Of a stretch of 64,000 bases of DNA, positions 34,870-47,490 are shown one piece after another (position 1 is the stretch's first letter; each line of letters starts with the position of its first letter). The notes beneath the pieces were generated by a model that had not been told where the DNA came from, ran no database searches, and saw nothing but the letters and a program-made list of their open reading frames with translations. A program made the translations under genes and the position numbers. Origin of the DNA: Heterobilharzia americana (taxonomy: Eukaryota > Platyhelminthes > Trematoda > Strigeidida > Schistosomatidae); NCBI GenBank assembly GCA_944470555.2, contig OX104131.1, positions 18,096,515-18,160,514 of the forward strand. Direction: 5' to 3'.

Positions 34870-35290
34870 CAATACTACCAAGGTAGGTTCAACGTGAGTA
34901 CAAATTGTTTTTGTATACATAAAGGGGTTTAAATTTACGGATGGCAAGAGCTTGAATAAATTTAAGCACTCGGCTCTGACCACTTTTATGTAGTACTTTA
35001 AAGGCTGTTTTCATGTCTATCCTATGGTTAGTTTCTAGTATATGTTTAGCGATAGACGAAGATGGATGTTTGTCACCTGCACTTATCGAATCTGTTGAGG
35101 TCATTTGTTTTTGTAGCCACTGTGGTACATGTTCAACCTTCCTTAACAGCATATCAATCGATTATTTACTTATTATACCTGAAACTCTACGTTAAACTTC
35201 TGTGTTGTTCAAGTATTGGCTTCGTCGTTTTTCATCGGTTTTATGAAGGAGATGATAGTCAGTTACTGGAAGCCTGCCTCTTCATTTCGT
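34870..35290 (-). mobile_element. Penelope-like element, endonuclease C-terminal fragment
   Basis: Minus-strand frame: SSSIAKHILETNHRIDMKTA then FKVLHKSGQSRVLKFIQALA and IRKFKPLYVYK. This is the S-A-I-A-x-H...N-H-x-I-D...L-x-x-E-A-L-x-I region that closes Penelope-like GIY-YIG endonucleases. It is truncated upstream and shifted at the very end. Confidence 0.65.
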
Positions 35291-35439
35291 TCTCACCTAA
35301 TGGTTATTTTTTACAGGTATATAGTAGGATAGAGCAAATTTCTGTATAGGACGCTCATTTTATAATAGACGTTTGGATGTCTCCCTAGGAGCAGCGTAAA
35401 AGGTATGCTTTGTCAAACGTGTACCCGTAACTTGTGTAA

Positions 35440-35850
35440 TGTATATCGAGATTTCGGCGTGTACCATCCTACTAGGATCGATACTAATGATTGCCGTTGT
35501 CAACGCAGTCGATCAGATGTGTCATCAATGCAAAGCACTTCTTAAATGCCAGTTTTCATGTTAAAGGAGAGAAATATATTCCAGACATTCTTAAATTATC
35601 ATTGAAAGTGTCTAGATTACTCTGTATACTTCCGACATCGCCTAACAGAAATATGTTATATGTGAACTCTAAGTCGAAGGCGAGTAGGAAGACCTATTAC
35701 TTAAGGAAGTCTGTGATGTATTTACATGAAAACAAAGATTGAACATCGTTGATGGACATATTTAAAGATTATGACTCTTTGTAGACTCTAACACCGGCCA
35801 TGAATATTGAAGTAAAGAACTATTCCAAAGGTGATATACCTACCAGATAC
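35440..35850 (-). mobile_element. RTE family A fragment
   Basis: The region 35500-35660 matches, with many changes, the part of the 19.9-21.1 kb copy just downstream of YADD (complement of ATTCTTAAATTATCATTGAA and CTCTGTATACTTCCGACATC). Heavily decayed. Confidence 0.5.
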
Positions 35851-36149
35851 TTCTTTTGATATCTAGGATTTATGCTAGGTGTGGATTAATGATCACCTGA
35901 ACACAGTTGTAGAAACAATATGTGTAGAATGCAATGATTACATAGACATTGCGTTGACGTCTTGACATCTACATACAACTTGCAAACATCATAATTCGTT
36001 GATGAAAATCATTACTGAAGTAAGTAGCTAGTAATCTTCATCTATCTGAACTTTTCCATTCGACATGTAGTGTAACTGAAATACTGTGACTATTGCCGTT
36101 TTGGTTGATGGTGGCGGTTCGTGAAGATTGAGTCTGCTATTTTGAATCG

Positions 36150-36350
36150 AATCGAAACTCACTCAGAAAACTTGTACACATTCGTACAGTAGATAGTGAG
36201 TCACACTTGTTGTATGAAGGCTTATTATGCATACTATACCTAGCTGCGAAACTTTCTGTGGACTGGGTGGGATTCGAACCTACAGGCCACTAGTTGCAGG
36301 TTAACTCCCTAGAGCAACGAGCTCTGATTAGATCATGGACTATCGTGTCA
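36150..36350 (-). repeat. S3 SINE copy
   Basis: Minus strand: tRNA-like head ending in GGTTCGAATCCCACCC, then a TAGGTATAGT block and CACAAGTGTGACTCACTATC tail. Confidence 0.6.
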
Positions 36351-36457
36351 GAGTAACACGTATCTTGCATTAGCACTGTACTATTAGAAATTAGTTACTA
36401 TATTTCATTAGCAATACCATGTTTTCATGTCTAATATTTACTACTTTTCTTTTTCAG

Positions 36458-36550
36458 GATTCTAATGTTACAGGCTGTGTAAATATCCTTCCTAGTTCCA
36501 TGACTATTCTAAAACCGAAGGAAACGATATACACATCAACGATCAGCTAG
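36458..36550 (+). CDS. Gene 1, terminal coding exon 9
   Basis: A strong polypyrimidine tract and TTTTTCAG precede it. It continues exon 8 in phase 0 and encodes 30 residues (DSNVTGCVNILPSSMTILKP...) before TAG at 36548-36550. No domain is recognised. Summing all nine exons from the ATG at 1606 gives a multiple of three only when one base is added at each of the two frame breaks, which supports both the exon set and the idea that the breaks are single-base losses. The full product would be about 1,948 residues. Confidence 0.8.
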   Translation, partial: DSNVTGCVNILPSSMTILKPKETIYTSTIS

Positions 36551-36850
36551 TTGGTATTACTGTTGCTACTTGTGGTGCGACAACAGTGACATTAGTCCCA
36601 TACTGATTTTTATTTCTTCATTCTCCTCTTGTTGCTGCGTATTTATTCTCCATTCCATTAAGATCATTCTGTCCTAATATTTGTGTGTATTACTTGCAAC
36701 ACACCAAAACTATGCTTGACGCTTTACTTTTATCGGATAAACAGTAAAATATAAGTACTCTGTTTTCTATTCAAAACTTTTTCCTGTTCATCATCTTGGC
36801 ACTATCGCCTGAATTAATCATATCAATAAAATATGTATGCGTGTGTATCA
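36551..36850 (+). other. Gene 1 3' untranslated region
   Basis: A+T-rich sequence from the stop codon to a poly(A) signal; no coding frame. The exact cleavage site is not determinable. Confidence 0.55.
36825..36830 (+). terminator. Poly(A) signal AATAAA for gene 1
   Basis: Canonical hexamer 275 bases after the stop codon; the first clear one on this strand. Confidence 0.6.
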
Positions 36851-37870
36851 TAATTCAGAGATCATAATCTATTTACATAGCATTTCCACCCCCCCTCCCT
36901 CAAGTATTCTGTTTATTTGTTTTTTTCTGTGTGTTATACTACTGATTTTCTGCTTAAATTGTAACTGACACAGATCGATACTTAACTACTTTCTTGTAAA
37001 TAATTGTCAGTAATTTTGTTGATGTTATCAGTAGCATTAAGGTGAATTATTTTCACAATTGCCAGCATCTCCCACCTTCCCATGCATTTCCTCGATATTT
37101 TAGTGTGCATCATACACAATGTCATCTTTCTTGTGTATGTATATACTTGGTATATTAGTTACCAATATCTGTCTATATGTTTATCTTCATTATGTCTCTG
37201 TATATGTGTATGTCTATCTAACTCCATCTGTCACACTGCACATTCTCAACCAATTGTTTTACAGACCAGCTACATATTGCGTGGGTGTTGGCCTGTTTCT
37301 TCTACTATATTGTCTAGTTTTCTTCCAATGAAAATCGCTCTCTCACTTCAACACACATTTGTGCTACATTCAACGTCAATTCATGTGCATATACATTATT
37401 GTTTATAAATTACCGAACGAAGTACAATTCCCATCAATCTGTATACAATTCCAATCATACGCCATTCTTTGTTCGGCTTTTTTCTTTATTCTTCTCCTCA
37501 TTTTATGCAGAATAAATTTGAAAGCAGACAATTTCGACTTACCAATGTCATTGATATCCTTTTCATTGTTTTCCTTTTTTTTTTTGTATATGTATGCTTT
37601 TTTTATACATACTTTTTTGTTGCTTCTGTATATCACCAACCACATTATGCTTTCTGAGTGTTTCTACTATGAAGATTTATTTATTATTTAAGGTATTCGT
37701 TCTGTTACACATTATACATCATTGAAACTGATCAGTGAAATCAGCTGACCATGAATTGAACGTAATACCGAGCTCTCATTGAATTGTCAAGCTAGTTACA
37801 AGTATGTTCATCAGTTTAACCACTTGTGAAATGCTCATTCAAGTATTTAGTAAAGTGTAAAATATTGTTT

Positions 37871-39372
37871 GAACGCCATAAAGCTACTGAAATGTGGGAA
37901 AGCAGCACGACCAGATGGAATCCCACCAGAAGCACTGAGAACAGATGCAGAGACAACAGCAGCGGACATGCTCACACCACACCACTATTGCAGAAGGTGT
38001 GGAAGGAAGAGAAGGTACCTGCCAAGTGATTGAAGAAGGGATACCTTGTCAAACTGGCGAAGAAGGGAGACCTCAGTGTTTGTAAGAACTAGCGCGGAAT
38101 CGCTCTCCTGTCCACCCACCCAAAGCAAGCAAAATATTAAGCCGCATCATCCTGGAGAGAGAGGCTAAAGGGTGCATTGGATTCAAAACTATGATCGGAA
38201 CAAGCTGGCCAGCTGGCTTTAGGAAGTACAAATCATGTGTGGACCAAATTGTAAAGCTACACTACGCATCATCATAGAAGGGAGTATAGAATGGTAGTCA
38301 AGTCAACTCTACCTCAACTGCATCGACTTTGAGAAGGCCTTTGACAGCGTTGACCGAGAAGTAATTTGGAAACTGCTTCAATACTACTGAATACCACAAA
38401 CCTTTATCAGTCTCATTCAACAACTATATGAAGATGTCACATGCCAGCCAAGTAATTCACAATCGGAAACTCAGTGATGCTTTTGAAGTGAAGTGAAGAC
38501 AGGAGCACAACAAGCCTGCCACCTACTATCACCCATCATATTCCTCATTGTGGTCGACTGGACTCGATCATGCAACAAACACCACCATCACCACCACCAA
38601 CAACAACAACAAGCTCCAATCACCATGAACGGGAGAAACTTAAAGGAAGTAGCCTATTTCACTCACCTTTCTAGGCAGCATCGCTTCAACTACAGGTGGT
38701 GGCACAGGCACAGATGACGACGTCAAAGCCAGACAGGATTGGAAAGATAGTAAGATAGGCGTTGATTAACCTGAGACCAGTGTGGAGATCTTCTGCACTG
38801 CACTGCACTGCACTGCACTCAGCATAAAGCGTGAACAACATCCGGATTTTGAACACGAACATCAGTCAAGTCAATGCTTGTGTATGATTGAGAGACTTGG
38901 TGACGCGTTACGAAAGGGATTTCCAACAAAGTGTAGATATTCATCGAGAACTGCCACCTACGCTGGTTCGTTACTGAAGATCATATGGTCAGGTTAATAA
39001 GAATAGCAATAAGGAACTGTAGCTGGCTGGCTGGCTGGTAATGAACGAACCAGCAACCTATGGCACAACAAATATGCAGTGGAAGGAAGTGTAAGTGTGA
39101 GTGGAGATGGATTGGGCATACACTGAGAAGACCATTTGTGGACATCACGCGCCAGACCAGGCCCATGAGTGGAACCCAGATGGGAAGGGATGAATTGGGT
39201 GTCTGAGCAGAGGGTGACATGTAGGAGATCATGTGAGGAGGAACTGAGAGCTTGTGGGCTGTTGTGGAGCCAGGTTGGAAAGATTTCAGAGAAGAGAGTG
39301 TAATGGAGACGTGCTACTGAAGCTCTATGTTCCATTAGGAACCCAAGGGACTAATAATAATAATAATAATAA
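37871..39372 (+). mobile_element. RTE family B copy with internal deletion
   Basis: Starts inside the RT (KLLKCGKAARPDGIPPEA in a broken frame), includes FEKAFDSVDREV near 38340 and the C-terminal domain, and ends with (AAT)n at 39352. Relative to the 43.3-45.8 kb copy it lacks about 230 bases (44736-44962) between ACAAAC and the CAC/CAA microsatellite at 38578-38611. It shares several stops with that copy (for example CTACTGAATACC at 38384). Confidence 0.85.
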
Positions 39373-39539
39373 AAATATTGTTTAGTAAGAATTTGGACGA
39401 ACTGCTCATTTTGGAAAGTTAAATAACATGGTCTCACCCAATAGCTTATGTCATTTTCACTTAGTGGATTACGATCACTTCTTTAGTTCAGAAAAGAAAG
39501 GCTTTACTATGTTTCCGTTTCATGATTTATTTCAACGTA

Positions 39540-39680
39540 GTAGTCATCATGAACTGGATGCTCACCGCTGAGGTATCTCATACTAGGATAAAAAAATCTG
39601 CTGTCCAGTACTTCTAGGTTTTCAATGGTTCTCCAACCGTCATCAGTGTTTAATGAATACCACCTTGAAAGCTTTATATC
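39540..39680 (+). repeat. H2 SINE fragment
   Basis: CGCTGAGGTATCTCATACTAGG, CTGTCCAGTAC, then a TTCTCCAACC...GTCATCAGTG tail. GAAA is lost. Confidence 0.5.
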
Positions 39681-40490
39681 AACAGTTCACTGAATATCGA
39701 TTGACTTTACAGTTCACACTATCAACTGTTGAAATGACCAGTCAGGTTTCGTCACTGTCTCTGATACGGTAGCTTTCCTCGGGCAGTAATGTAAGCTAAT
39801 TGATTTTTTCAGTAATTGCTAAGGCGGTCATATATGTATGATCATAGGAGAAAATGAAATGACGAAGTCATTTACTAAGCTGTACATTGGTGAATGTGTT
39901 ACAGTGGGTAGGACATTCCAGAATTATCTGTCAAGGGTCAGGTTATATTCAATAACGGAAGAAAGTCACACAATACAAATGAAGGCTTAGAGTAGGAAGG
40001 TAAACAAGATGTAAAGAAGATTAAAGATGTAATTGCCTGATACAGAGTTTATCTAGGACACTCAAGGCTTTGTGGTGACCACTGCCAGGACAAACGTTAG
40101 GCCTCCTTTTTAGGACACATAGAGCTGGTTTGAATCACTGGATGGCTTCTACTTCAGCTATATCCAAATGTCTTGATCTCACTCGCTTTTAATGGCTTGA
40201 TCGAACCACGTAGATGATTTTGAAATAGTAAAAGGAATTGAGTGACCTGAGTTCACAAGGTGTTATTGAGCTGAAGATGCATTCCCGTTCTCCCTTAGCT
40301 AGCCAGGCTGGATAGTGTTCTCGAGGGGGTGCAGTTATAGCTGATGTACTCAGCTCCTCAGGGGAAGTAAATTGACCGGTAAATGAAATTCCAAGACAAC
40401 TTTGTGTGTTACAAATAAATCCAATCACATTTCGGGCAACAGGTGATATGATTCATAAGAAATGAAGCTAGTGATCAGAGTTCAAGTCAT
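39680..40490. other. Intergenic, unassigned
   Basis: No gene or recognised element. A minus-strand frame of 79 codons at 40189-40428 shows no recognised motif. Confidence 0.4.
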
Positions 40491-40494
40491 ATTA

Positions 40495-40725
40495 GTGATC
40501 ACCAGTAGTAGAATCCAGAAAGTGTGTTTCTCCCCATCTGGGACTCGTCAGCTGGGTTTACCTACCTCCTAGTAAGTCATCTGTCTTGGATACGAGTCTT
40601 ATCGGAAACAACATCACTCACTAGGAGACAGGCACACCCAGGTGATGAGTGCCAAATAAGACGAAAACTCCGGCAATATTGAGACATCCACACAGGGTCC
40701 CATATGCTACTAATGGACGGTCAGT
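40495..40725. repeat. Head-to-head Sm-alpha fragments with hammerhead cores
   Basis: Minus copy: CTGACGA at 40545-40551 and GAAA at 40527-40530, cleavage side altered (CTTTC). Plus copy near 40635: GTGATGA...GACGAAAAC, degraded, followed by the family tail (GAGACATCCAC at 40680). Confidence 0.6.
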
Positions 40726-41459
40726 TATGTCCAATCAACGACCTACATTCACAAGCTACAACATGGAACACTTTCATCAGCTGTTATATTTTTCAACTAC
40801 CTATTCATTTCACACTCTTGAACACTTTCCTGTAAGTAATCACCACTTGTCTATACTGTTGTCTAACCACTGAACACATTAATCGAAGAGATTGTAATAA
40901 CGAGATTTTCTCAGTTTGGTGGCCAAATCATAGAACTCATCGATGCATGGCATTTGTTCAGGACTAGACAACACAAGAAATCGGTTACTCATTATTTATC
41001 AATCATTGTACTTCATTCAGATGTACATGAGCTGATTGATTGCATTACCAGGTGACTAGGTTTGGAATCGTTCAAATTGGATCAGTTGCATCAACGTCCT
41101 GTCGAACAGGACTTCCTTTCAATGGACTCCTACCATCTAATATGAAAACATAGTGCACCGAGGTTTTGTGTCATTTCGCATGGTGGTCACATCGAAAAAT
41201 TTCATCGGTAGACTTCGATCGACACTAAGGACCCGACAACCACATGGTTTATCCTTTGATGAACAACTCGTGAATATAATCAAGTCCTACAAGACGTAAG
41301 TTGTGGTCCGAGTAGCTTGTTGTTTACGTCTCTTACTCCAGCACTGTGCGGTGCGAGTCCGAACAACCAGGGAAACACCAGTTTCTACACACACAGCCTG
41401 CTGATGAAGGCTGGAGAGCGCGAAGTTTAAAAATCTAATATTCAATCCAATCAAGCGGC

Positions 41460-41995
41460 AATTAATCAATAAATCGAGGCTAGACAAGGGGATTGGAGTT
41501 GTACTATTGAATGGAGACGACTATGATTATAAAATGAGTAGCATCCTTGAAGACACTGCAAACTTCCACAAATCGGACATAGGGTGAGATCACAGTGAGA
41601 AGATGGGAAATGAATTTTCAAACAAAACATTGAAGACACTGTTAACTAGTGGCACATTGTCACCGGTCACCTTTGAACGACTTCGACCAGTGGGTACAAA
41701 AACCTACCAAGGATATATGGATTGCCAGAAATCCATAAACTCAACGTGCCAACATTACACCCCATCTTAGACATATTCAATTCACTATACCATGGATGAA
41801 GTAGCAAGATGGCTAGCAGATATACCAACGTCCGTCTTCTGGAAACAAGCTATTCTCTTTGTGGTTCACTTCTAGACAACAAGATAGAAGTAGGTATACA
41901 ACTTGAAACCCTACGACAGCTGCTACTTTATTGTATGATGAATGTACAACTTCAGTTTAACAAAGAAACTTATTTCAAGTTGTTATTCATCGTGG
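41460..41995 (+). mobile_element. Penelope-like element, reverse transcriptase fragment
   Basis: In shifting plus-strand frames: a FERLRPVGTKTYQ block near 41690, then a GLPEIHKLNVPTLHPIL block near 41725, matching the Y-G-L-P-K-I-H-K...L-R-P-I signature of Penelope-like RTs. ETLRQLLLYCMMNVQLQFN follows near 41910, the next conserved palm segment. The catalytic Y-x-D-D part is missing (truncated at the H2 SINE). Confidence 0.7.
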
Positions 41996-42130
41996 ACTGA
42001 CATCAGTTGGAGGAACAAAGGAAATCTGGGAGCACTGGACAGCTGTTTCGTCCTCAGCAGTGCGCACCCACTACCCGGCTAGGAATCCGATGCAGAATCT
42101 CCAGGTTAATGTGTTCACCGTCAAACCTGA
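41985..42130 (-). repeat. H2 SINE copy lacking stem II
   Basis: Minus strand: GCACTGCTGAGGACGAAACA then GCTGTCCAGTGC. Stem I and the cleavage GTC are perfect, but the stem II hairpin is deleted between CTGAGGA and GAAA. Confidence 0.65.
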
Positions 42131-42839
42131 GTGTTTTGAATAAAATGTAGTTTGCTTGATTTACTTCAATTACCACCTTGGCAACTAAATCCTCTCTAGT
42201 TATGGTGTAGCTCTAATGTTCACCTTAACAACCAAATTTCGACTAATGGGGTGGCTTTTTCATGAAACAAAGAAACCATTCCAGTAGTTGCTATGCTGGT
42301 CAGCTGTTTACTTGACAATGGTAATCATGGTCTGGTTGTTATTGTTTTTCGCTTGAATGGATGCAGGTAGATGGGCGAATATTGCAATGTCGTTTGAGCG
42401 TAACATTTGAAAGGTCACACGTGAGGTGTTCACCCAGTGCTGGAGTTGCTCATGCCACAGTACAGCATATCGTGAACCTCCATATTTCCATACCTTAGGA
42501 TGGTTTTGATCACAAGTTAATGTTAGGCCAAGCTAAGATTTAAATTACACAGGTGGACAATACGCAGTCACCACTCATATTCAATTGGGTACACAACTCC
42601 GGAAACACGATTTCATCAAGTTTGGTCTGTGTAAACGCTCACCATATCAAATCAGAATTGTGTGTTGATTTGTTTGTCCACCTTACACATACCTAAATGG
42701 GAGATTATCAAGGCCACCTAACAACTACTAAATATAACCAACTACAATTCAATATCTTATGATAAAGACACATTATCAGCTGAAATCAACAAACCTAAAT
42801 GATCATTTCAATAGTTGACGAGTTGATCTTCATAGGCTG

Positions 42840-43130
42840 TCACTAAACTATAGTGGTTGATGATTGAAAGTGAAGTGAAAATTTGGAGCTCGGCCGGATT
42901 CGGATCAGCGACCAATGGGTTCCCGGCCTGGTGGCGTACCAACTGAGCTATGAGGTCCGGCCGCAGTCCACCAAAATGACCTAGCAGCCCAGTTGGCAGA
43001 GCATCGGGCCGGTAACCTGGTGGCCGCTGGCTCGAGTCCGGCCGCGGTCCAAGTTTTCACTTCACCTTCAGTCATCACTTATTATGAATACCAGTCTGCC
43101 AAACTACGGCTATCTCAAGTGCTCAAATGA
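42840..43130. repeat. S4 tRNA-headed SINE, head-to-head pair
   Basis: Minus head at about 42886-42960 (TAGCTCAGTTGGTACG A box, GATCCGAATCC B box). Plus head at about 42968-43040 (CCCAGTTGGCAGAG, GGCTCGAGTCC). Each is followed by the AGTTTTCACTTCACC...CATCACT tail or its inverse. These resemble real tRNA promoters but no cloverleaf with matching acceptor stem is seen. Confidence 0.65.
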
Positions 43131-43164
43131 TAGTTAACTATAGCCCAGATTAAATATTTTTACT

Positions 43165-43282
43165 ACCAGTTGGGTCATGAGTGCGCACTGCTGATGAGTC
43201 TCATGCTACGACGAAACAGCTGGGCAGCGTTCTAAGATTTTTGATGGTCATGCAGCTGATATCCGGCTGAGACCATCATATA
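43165..43282 (+). repeat. H2 SINE copy with canonical CUGAUGA core
   Basis: CTGATGA at 43191-43197, stem II 43198-43212 (GTC paired with GAC) and GAAA at 43213-43216. The cleavage GTC is changed to GGC, so it should be inactive. The next base pairs belong to an RTE insertion. Confidence 0.65.
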
Positions 43283-45766
43283 GTGCAAGGAACCTGCCTT
43301 CAAAATAAAACTGAAAGCCTTCAAAGAAGCTGGTGATAGACCACAGTTTAAGTTCAACACTCGGGAACTGAAGGACGAAACTACAAAAACACATCTTCAC
43401 GGCAGCCATCAAGACAAAATGTCAGATATCAAGCAATGTCCCTGAAGAAACCTGTGTGGATGAGCATTGGAACCCTCTGAAAGCTATGTGGGAAGAGACT
43501 TGCATAACCGCATTAGGAAGGAAGAAGAAAAAAGATAAGGAATGAATCTCGACAGACAAATGGAAGCTGATGGAGCAGGGAGAGGAGGATGGTGAAGCAG
43601 AAGATAAACCAGTGCAGTGCAGTGCAGTGATGAATGATGAGAAGAGGAACTGAGTACAATGTATAAAACACTACACTGGACAAAGAAGTGAAGAAGAGTG
43701 CACGCAAAGACAAAACACACTTCTATGAAACACTGGCAAGTGAAGCAGAACAGGCTGCAGGTAGGAGAGACACAGACCTGACAACATTGTATCAAATAGC
43801 CAGGTGACTATCTGAGGAGGGTAGAGATCAACACAGATGAAACCAATAAAAGATGATGACGGAAATTTCATTAGGAAAGAAGAGAAACAAAGGAAACGAT
43901 GGGCCAACCACTTCAAGAAGCTCTTCAATCGACCATCACCACCACCACCATCACTTGCACTTCGTCCAAAAATACCACCTACAGCCCAGCCGCTGAACTA
44001 CAAGTGAACACAAATCCTCCAACAAAAATGGAAGTCCTGAACGCCAAGCCATGAAGCTACTGAAATGTGGGAAAGCAGCAGGATCAGATGGGATCCCGCC
44101 AGAAGCACTGAGAACAGATGCAGAGACAACAGCAGCGGACATGCTCACACCACACCACTATTGCAGAAGGTGTGGAAGGAAGAGAAGGTACCTGCCAAGT
44201 GATTGGAAGAAGGGATACCTTGTCAAACTGGCGAAGAAGGGAGACCTCAGTGTTTGCAACAACTGGCGCGCAATCACTCTCCTGTCCACCCACAGCAGGC
44301 AAAATATTAAGCCGCATCATTTTGGAGAGACTAAAGGATGCACTGGATTCAAAACTATGACCGGAACAAGCTGGCTAGCTGGCTTTAGGAAGTACAAATC
44401 ATGTGTGGACCAAATTGTAAAGCTACACTATGCATCATCATAGAATGGTAGTCAAGTCAACTCTACCTCAACTGCATCGACTTTGAGAAGGCCTTTGACA
44501 GCGTTGACCGAGAAGTAATTTGGAAACTGCTTCAATACTACTGAATACCACAAACCTTTATCAGTCTCATTCAACAACTATATGAAGATGTCACATGCCA
44601 GCCAAGTAATTCACAATCGGAAACTCAGTGATGCTTTTGAAGTGAAGTGAAGACAGGAGCACAACAAGGCTGCCACCTACTATCACCCATCATATTCCTC
44701 ATTGTGGTCGACTGGACTCGATCATGCAACAAACAGTGAGGAGTGAGAAGAGGGGCGTACGCTGGTTGGACCGATGAAAAGACCCCAGAAGGAGATTTGG
44801 ATTTTGCCAACGATGACTTGTGTCTAGTGTCTTGTCACACAAACTCGAGGATCTACAGACAAAAACTAACAAGTTGGCAGAAGAGGTGAGGCAGCGAAGG
44901 AAGACGGGACTTCAAGTGAATATAGAGAAGACAGAGGTGATCATGATACCCAACCAACACCACCATCACCACCATCACCACCACCACCACCACCAACAAC
45001 AACAAGCTCCAATCACCATGAACGGGAGAAACTTAAAGGAAGTAGCCTATTTCACTCACCTTTCTAGGCAGCATCGCTTCAACTACAGGTGGTGGCACAG
45101 GCACAGATGACGACGTCAAAGCCAGACAGGATTGGAAAGATAGTAAGATAGGCGTTGATTAACCTGAGACCAGTGTGGAGATCTTCTGCACTGCACTGCA
45201 CTGCACTGCACTCAGCATAAAGCGTGAACAACATCCGGATTTTGAACACGAACATCAGTCAAGTCAATGCTTGTGTATGATTGAGAGACTTGGTGACGCG
45301 TTACGAAAGGGATTTCCAACAAAGTGTAGATATTCATCGAGAACTGCCACCTACGCTGGTTCGTTACTGAAGATCAGATGGTCAGGTTAATAAGAATGAG
45401 CAATAAGGAACTGTAGCTGGCTGGCTGGCTGGTAATGAACGAACCAGCAACCTATGGCACAACAAATATGCAGTGGAAGGAAGTGTAAGTGTGAGTGGAG
45501 ATGGATTGGGCATACACTGAGAAGGCCGACTGGGGACATCTCGCGTCAGGCCATGCGATGGAGTGGAACTGGGTGATAAACGACGAGTTGGGGTTCCTAA
45601 CTGTGAGTGACATGGAGGAGATCATGTGAGGAAGAAATGAGAGGTTGTGGGCAGTGGTGGAGTCAGGTTGAAAAGTTTGCAGAGAAGAGAGTGTAATGGA
45701 GACGTGCTACTGAAGCTCTATGTTTCATTAGTAACACAAGTGATTAATAATAATATAAATAATAAT
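43283..45766 (+). mobile_element. RTE family B, long copy
   Basis: Starts within the endonuclease-RT linker (KIKLKAFKEAGDRPQFKF near 43300), then GIPPEALRTDAETTAADM near 44090, FEKAFDSVDREV near 44480, IPNQ followed by a long His-coding and Gln-coding run at 44960-45005, MNGRNLKEVAYFTHL, and the C-terminal domain, with (AAT)n at 45745. Stops and shifts at several sites. Compared with 37.9-39.4 kb it is nearly identical over the shared part. Confidence 0.85.
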
Positions 45767-47190
45767 GCAGCGGATATCAGTCCTTCATGAATGAACCACC
45801 TCATTCTTTTTGAAATTATTTATTTTAGTGAAATATACATTAATTGGATAAATTGGGCGACTTATTCATGGATCAAAACTTGTTGATAGATTTTTTCACT
45901 GAGACATATACCCAATTTATATCAGTGGGAAATTGAAAGCGGGTCATCAGTGTACCAATCACCAGACAGATACCTCACAAAAATGTCTTGACATGTTCAG
46001 TATGTGTGGGTGAGTGGGAAAAGTGACCAATCAGAAACCAGGACGACTCTAGAAAGCTGAACCAGATATTAGAAAATGTCGCAAACTGTAGAAGCATTCA
46101 CTACGTGTTACATAAGAAGTGGTAATCATAACTGCTTAGTCTGATAAATAAATTCCGGCTGTGGCATTGATTAAAATCTTGGTGCTGGCCAGGATTTCAT
46201 TTTACCCTCAATCATCGCCTAGTATGAATAAATCCATGTCATTTTTGGAGTAAATTAATAACATTAGATTTGGGCGTCGGTGGGAAAAAGTGTGATTTGG
46301 ATTATTCATTCAGATTCAGCAATGAATACCTAGGAGGTACAAGCGAACGCCTCATTACCCGTAGGAAATTAGTTATGCTGAGCAAATGGTCTTGGCTGGT
46401 AGCGTAATAGAGCACAATTGGATTACAGCTAATCTTAGTGTTTATTGATTGAGTAAGCCCATTGACTGGATACAGCGTGTTCAGTAATCAGTTGCTAACT
46501 GGTGATATTTAGTTCTATGGGGTTGAGAGGTCAGTCATGATGAAACTAGCCTAGTGGGTTTAATTCAAGGAAAAAATGACAAATAATAAGCCAGGATAAT
46601 ACCTTCTTCTTTTGTTCATCCTCCGTGTTGTTCTGGAATTGGTAGGTAAGGTTCAGTATGGATCACGTTTCTGCGTTATTTCCTTCAGTATCGGTTAGAT
46701 TCCTTGAGTTAACCTGGTCACCAGTTTGTCTGGTTGTGACTGTGTGATTCACGTGATCTGCTTATCCAGTCTTGATGCTGGCCTTGTATGTGATTGGCCT
46801 AGAATATACCTGCCCAACCAATCTCTTATATTCAATTCACCCACAGGATGAGTCATGCAACTAGGCCCTCCCAGACGCTTGCAACAAAACACAATGATTA
46901 TTGTCCGTCTTTTTCCGACCATCTTGACTCATATGAATATACATCTGAATTCCTAACCACATCGCACCATAATTCATAAACATGAAACAGCCAATTTCAA
47001 GCACAAAAAATGGAGTGAACTGAGCTATAGAAAAATGTCACCCATTAATTCACAAGTAAGTCAATTTTACAATAAATAAAGCAATATAAACAATGACACT
47101 TATCTGAGATTCACGTTTCGACTTTTCGGATGATATAACAGTAACCATATAAAAACTCCTTAGTTTGTTCACTTTTGAGGTTTATGGACA
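45767..47190. other. Intergenic, mostly unassigned
   Basis: Only a short S4 tail-like segment (TTTCATTTTACCCTCAATCA, about 46190) is recognised. Confidence 0.4.
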
Positions 47191-47194
47191 CTTA

Positions 47195-47490
47195 TTAATG
47201 TCAGGTTGATACTCATCATGGACTGACATCAGCTGGCTAAGTATTGGAAACCTGAGAGTACTGGACAGCCCTTTCTCCTCGTATTGAACACCTTAGCAGG
47301 GTTCACCTATGACGCTACCTCACCGGGGATCGAATCCGGGTCCTTCAGGTTTCGTGGTCAGTACGTTATCACTCAACCAGTGTGTCGGAATCCAACTGTC
47401 CATATTCCCCACTTCAGTTCACGGCATACCGCGACCTCTATCCAATGCCGTCGTTGAGTAACTGTTCTCACGTTCGACTTGGTTGGTTCC
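47195..47490 (-). repeat. H2 SINE copy
   Basis: Minus strand: upstream module, GGAATCCGACACACTGG, tRNA-like GACCCGGATTCGATCCCCG, then a decayed hammerhead and the TGATGTCAGTCCATGATGAG tail. Near full length. Confidence 0.65.

Larger units (their letters stand above)
32701..36457. other. Intron 8 of gene 1
   Basis: Contains H2 and S3 SINEs, a Penelope-like fragment and an RTE family A fragment listed separately. No other coding signal is recognised. Confidence 0.6.

Noticed and set aside
37082..37691. Overlapping hydrophobic plus-strand frames that look like small membrane proteins
   Set aside because: The sequence is T-rich 3' flanking DNA; several frames are open at once, there are no splice sites, and composition alone gives the Phe/Leu/Ile/Tyr bias.
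42886..43040. Possible functional tRNA genes
   Set aside because: A and B boxes are good, but acceptor stems do not pair, the copies are dispersed and share SINE tails, so they are tRNA-derived SINE heads.
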